NCBI GenBank assembly: GCA_035041965.1
Contig: JAPYMA010000581.1
Span: 58,462 to 122,461, forward strand
Source: Anisakis pegreffii
Lineage: Eukaryota > Nematoda > Chromadorea > Rhabditida > Anisakidae
DNA: 64,000 nt
Reading direction: 5' to 3'
Below the pieces are notes generated by a model. It ran no database searches. It was not told where the DNA came from and worked only from the letters and a program-made list of their open reading frames with translations. Positions 60,593 through 64,000 of the stretch are shown here, piece by piece. Every line of letters begins with the position of its first letter. Positions within the stretch are counted from its first letter, which is position 1. The translations under genes were made by a program, and so were the position numbers.

Positions 60593-63500
60593 GTAAGTAA
60601 GTGAGTCGGATTGGTTTTTGCTTCATTCTTCCATTGATATTCTTTCATTCACTGATAAATGTCCGAACAGTCTTTTAGTTAGATGTACGTAGGTGCACGT
60701 TTCAGCTTGTTAGGCTTTTTCTTTCTGGAGGGCGAGAATTTCTTCATGAATGTGATGAATGCTGGCAATTGTCGCTGTTGGTTTTGAGAGAGTTGTTCTA
60801 TTCTTAGGTTATGCCAATTGGATATATGTTCCTTCTCGAATGTCAACTGCTTTTCGTGTGAATATGTCAGACTTTGTTGTTTAAGTATGTTGTTTAAGCT
60901 CAGTGTGGGTTAGTTATGACCTACCTATAAGATCATATTCAATAATTGGTAAAAGCGGTGCTCACGCATCATATCAGAATTGCTTGCTTTGATTTAATGA
61001 TTGTAATTATTTAGTACTAATGAAGTTGATACTGTTCATGGTAGTGCTGTTAATGGTAATGTCTTGAAAGTCGTTTTTTTTTCCATTTTTTTCCACTCTT
61101 CAATGTGTAGTTCGTAATACTGAAAAAGCATTCTGTTCGTCGCAGTCAATCTTCAAGCATCTTACGAATAATCATTCGAACATTTTCAACGTCACCATTA
61201 AAAGTTCAAAACCAATTTGTAAAACTACCAACCAGATCAATAGCACTCAAATAGTCAGCGTTGATTGATCATCCAATTTCTATACGAATGTCAAAGTACA
61301 ACTCAAACCAAACCCGAACCGAACCGAATTAATTCCAATGCGCTCTCGTAAATTTCTTCTCTCCTCGTATCAAATAAAGAGTACCGCATGCATTAATTAA
61401 TTCTCACATCGTCTATGTAATATCATCAGTTTTTTCGCAGCGATAACGAGAAAATAGTTCCGTTGTCCACTGATATCTGCTGTCCATTGGTAATTTCATC
61501 CTTATTTTCATATCGATTCGATTCAATCGAATTTCTATCGATCAATGATTAAATAATTCGCCGAAAAGCAACAAAAGCAACTTCGCCGAACGGTGATCCG
61601 TTCTCTTCTTCGATTTTACTTCATCAATTCATCAGCTTTCAAGAATATTGGTTCACATTCAAAAAAATCAGTTCATTTCATGCAGAAATACTCTTTGAAG
61701 ATGCCTTTACTGCTCGACAAATTAAGAAAACAGCAGTACTCAATTGATCCATATCAAACAAACCTATCAATCTAAGGCAGTAGTCAGTCCTTCATTCCAT
61801 CATATTTCAAACTTAAAAATACTTTCATTGCATTTTCATCAATTCATGAATTCATTCATTCAGTTTAACTAAAACAAGTCGCTATAAGAATTCAAATTTT
61901 CCACCAGGCAGAAATCAAGTCGAAATAAAAAATGATCTTGTCATTTTTATCACAACAAGCGTCATTCAACCGAATTGCCATCAGCTGATCAAACAACAAA
62001 ATCTAGTTGTATTCATTATGGAATTTCCCGAAGAACTTTTAAAAACATCTGTCTCTTCGTTACACCACCAAACAGTGCACATTATGATATCATCACCATA
62101 CCTGTCAACAATACTCAAATTAATAATCACTTCCAGAGATGACTTTAAGAGTAAGACTCTAACAGTGACACCTTACATATCGCCTCCGAACGGAAAAAAA
62201 ATTTCCATATTCATGCTTTGCGCCACATCAGTTCGTTCATTATGAATATTAAGCAAACAGTTAAATGAACTCAATAAATGGGATTGTTTTCTTTATCCAA
62301 ATTCATCTGTTGCGAAGAAATTCACTGGAAAAAATTGCGCTTTTCATTATCTGTCGTTTAGATTCGTAATCTTTGAGCAATTGAGAAGCTTTCTCCGGAA
62401 CGAAGCCATTGCTCATGCCTGTTAACTATCTTAGTCGTTTTTGCATTTGTGGCTTCCTCAAACTTATGGAAAAAAGTTAGTTTTTTCAAGTGGATTGCTC
62501 TCGTTTACCATCATGCACTCACAATCATCTATCATTTTTTTATCCATCTCAAACGCAACCGCTGACGATTCTTCGAGATTACTCACTCACATCACATGTG
62601 TTCACTTGTTCAATCAACTTGAGACGCTTCCCTCTTTGAAGCCCTTTTTTTCAGAGAGAGAGAGAGAGGGAAGTGTTCTGTTCATTTTTTTCTTGAGTGG
62701 AAAATGGATTTTGATGGCTACTCATTCAGTTAATATAGATAACACTGAACGTATATAACAAAGCTTTGTCGAAAATATGATAGATTCAAGTTGGTATTTT
62801 CATTCAGAAAATCATTTTTACACATTTGTTGACAATTATGATTTCACATTTGTGAATTCAAGAACGTTCATGCATCGTGACTGTAAGAGCACTTCAATAG
62901 TTGTGTACGTATCTGAGTGTAAGTGCAATATAAAGACTTTTAATGTCGCTTGTTGGTGACGTTTTGTGGTAAGGAATTAATTGTTCATATTTCATTTGCG
63001 CGTGATAATGCAATAATTACACTTGTTATTGTTTTGCACTGCAACAAAACCGATATCATGATCGTTTTATCTGTTTCTTATCTGATCGAAGAAGATCGTT
63101 ATCATCGAATCACAGCATTGCATCGCAGTCGATATTCTATCGATCTAAATACTTACAATTCGAGTAATCATATTCAATTAGTATAGTAATACATCCATCT
63201 GAATCTATTCATTAAACATCATCATAACAGCTATTCCTTAATGTTTCCCCATAACTTCGAATATAAGAGTGAATTCTCAAAGTTGCGGTCCGAATTGATC
63301 ATAGTAACATTGATAAGAAAAGTGAATTGCAGCAAGCGATACAATATTACGATTATTATTACTTGTGTTGTTTTGAACGAAAACAGAATCGTATTAAAGA
63401 TCGTGTTGTTTTTTGATTGGTGTAATTAAATGAGAAAGTACTTGAGATGTATGCGGATACGAATGAATCGCATCGTGATCAGTTGTGGCAGCAATGTCAC

Positions 63501-64000
63501 AATATCGAATAGCCTATCAACTGGAATAGTTTCCTTTTGATAGCACCAAAACTGGTTGTTACTTTTTTATTTTTACGATGTTTTATAGACACTGCTTGCT
63601 TGTTTGTCTGTTTTTTGTTTTTGTTTTCTTTACATTCGTTGATTTCAGTTAATTCGAATAAGACACTTTGTGTGTAAGTAACTCTCTTACGCTAGAAAAC
63701 ATCTGTCGCAATTGTCATAATCATTGCTGTGCTCTATGCAGTCATTCGTTGATTAAATGAACTTTTGGAAAGATATTTGCAAATAGCAGATAGATCAATG
63801 AATAGGTGAGCAGATAGATAGATAGATATAAATACGAGAACAGTCTTCATGAAGTCACTGCTGATGATAGCGCTAGTGGTAGTAGGATAGGATTTGAGAA
63901 GGTGTCGTCGCATGATAAAGTAGAGTACGGACGGATATGAATGAACGAAATTACTACTGGTTGAAAGTACTGATATTATGGTATTGTACGAGCACTCAGT
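60593..64000. other. Probable intron or flank of the TGF-beta gene, no exon secured
   Basis: AT-rich with many short ORFs. None shows the cysteine spacing of a TGF-beta mature domain. A GA microsatellite is at about 62655-62669 and a GATA tetranucleotide tract at about 63812-63828. Confidence 0.4.

Noticed and set aside
62777..62959. Cysteine-containing frame (SECKCN) as the TGF-beta mature domain end
   Set aside because: Lacks the cysteine-knot spacing, the tryptophan motif and an RxxR site.
63827..63890. TATA-like box followed by a signal-peptide start MKSLLMIALVVVG
   Set aside because: The ATG is too close to the box to lie in the transcript, and the frame stops at once.

Overview
This is a window of nematode nuclear DNA. 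It is AT-rich, and its genes are split into short exons with GT/AG introns whose acceptors are usually TTTCAG. The genes that could be rebuilt by eye are nematode-like: a mitochondrial uL18 (mrpl-18), a Cys-loop acetylcholine-receptor-type subunit, a membrane-anchored major sperm protein (MSP) domain protein, ribosomal protein S29, a TRAPPC11 (foie gras) orthologue and the first exon of a TGF-beta ligand. No prokaryotic features are present. Most exons were found by reading frames and splice phases, because they are too short to stand out as long ORFs.

Layout: mrpl-18 (1.1-2.1 kb, +); ligand-gated channel gene (4.7-11.0 kb, +, ten exons, introns carrying a repeat present twice); a belt of diverged dispersed repeats (11.9-13.8 kb); an unexplained island rich in perfect stem-loops with short rRNA-like motifs (15.5-17.6 kb); a 239-bp satellite array (18.27-29.5 kb, about 29 full units) split by a 4.0-kb Penelope-like retroelement (21.74-25.76 kb); more diverged relatives of the satellite (29.8-30.7 kb); the MSP-domain gene (31.2-32.9 kb, -); a weak two-exon candidate gene; rps-29 (34.1-34.5 kb, +); a small TATA-driven candidate gene (35.3-35.6 kb); TRAPPC11 (35.9-48.2 kb or to 50.6 kb, +, about 23 exons); an unidentified minus-strand gene seen as three phase-compatible exons (51.8-53.1 kb); a small membrane-protein candidate (58.3-58.6 kb); and the TATA box and first coding exon of a GDF8/11/activin-type TGF-beta ligand (59.8-60.6 kb), whose mature domain was not found before the window ends.

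The genes show no operon-like functional grouping. TRAPPC11 works in ER-Golgi vesicle tethering, the two ribosomal proteins in mitochondrial and cytosolic translation, the channel in neuromuscular signalling, and the MSP protein and TGF-beta ligand in other pathways. The most unusual material is repetitive: a satellite with a three-unit higher-order pattern, a reverse transcriptase ORF fused in frame to satellite sequence, a roughly 330-bp inverted pair carrying tRNA-like Pol III boxes, a hammerhead-like core at the retroelement 3' end, and the stem-loop island at 15.5-17.6 kb.
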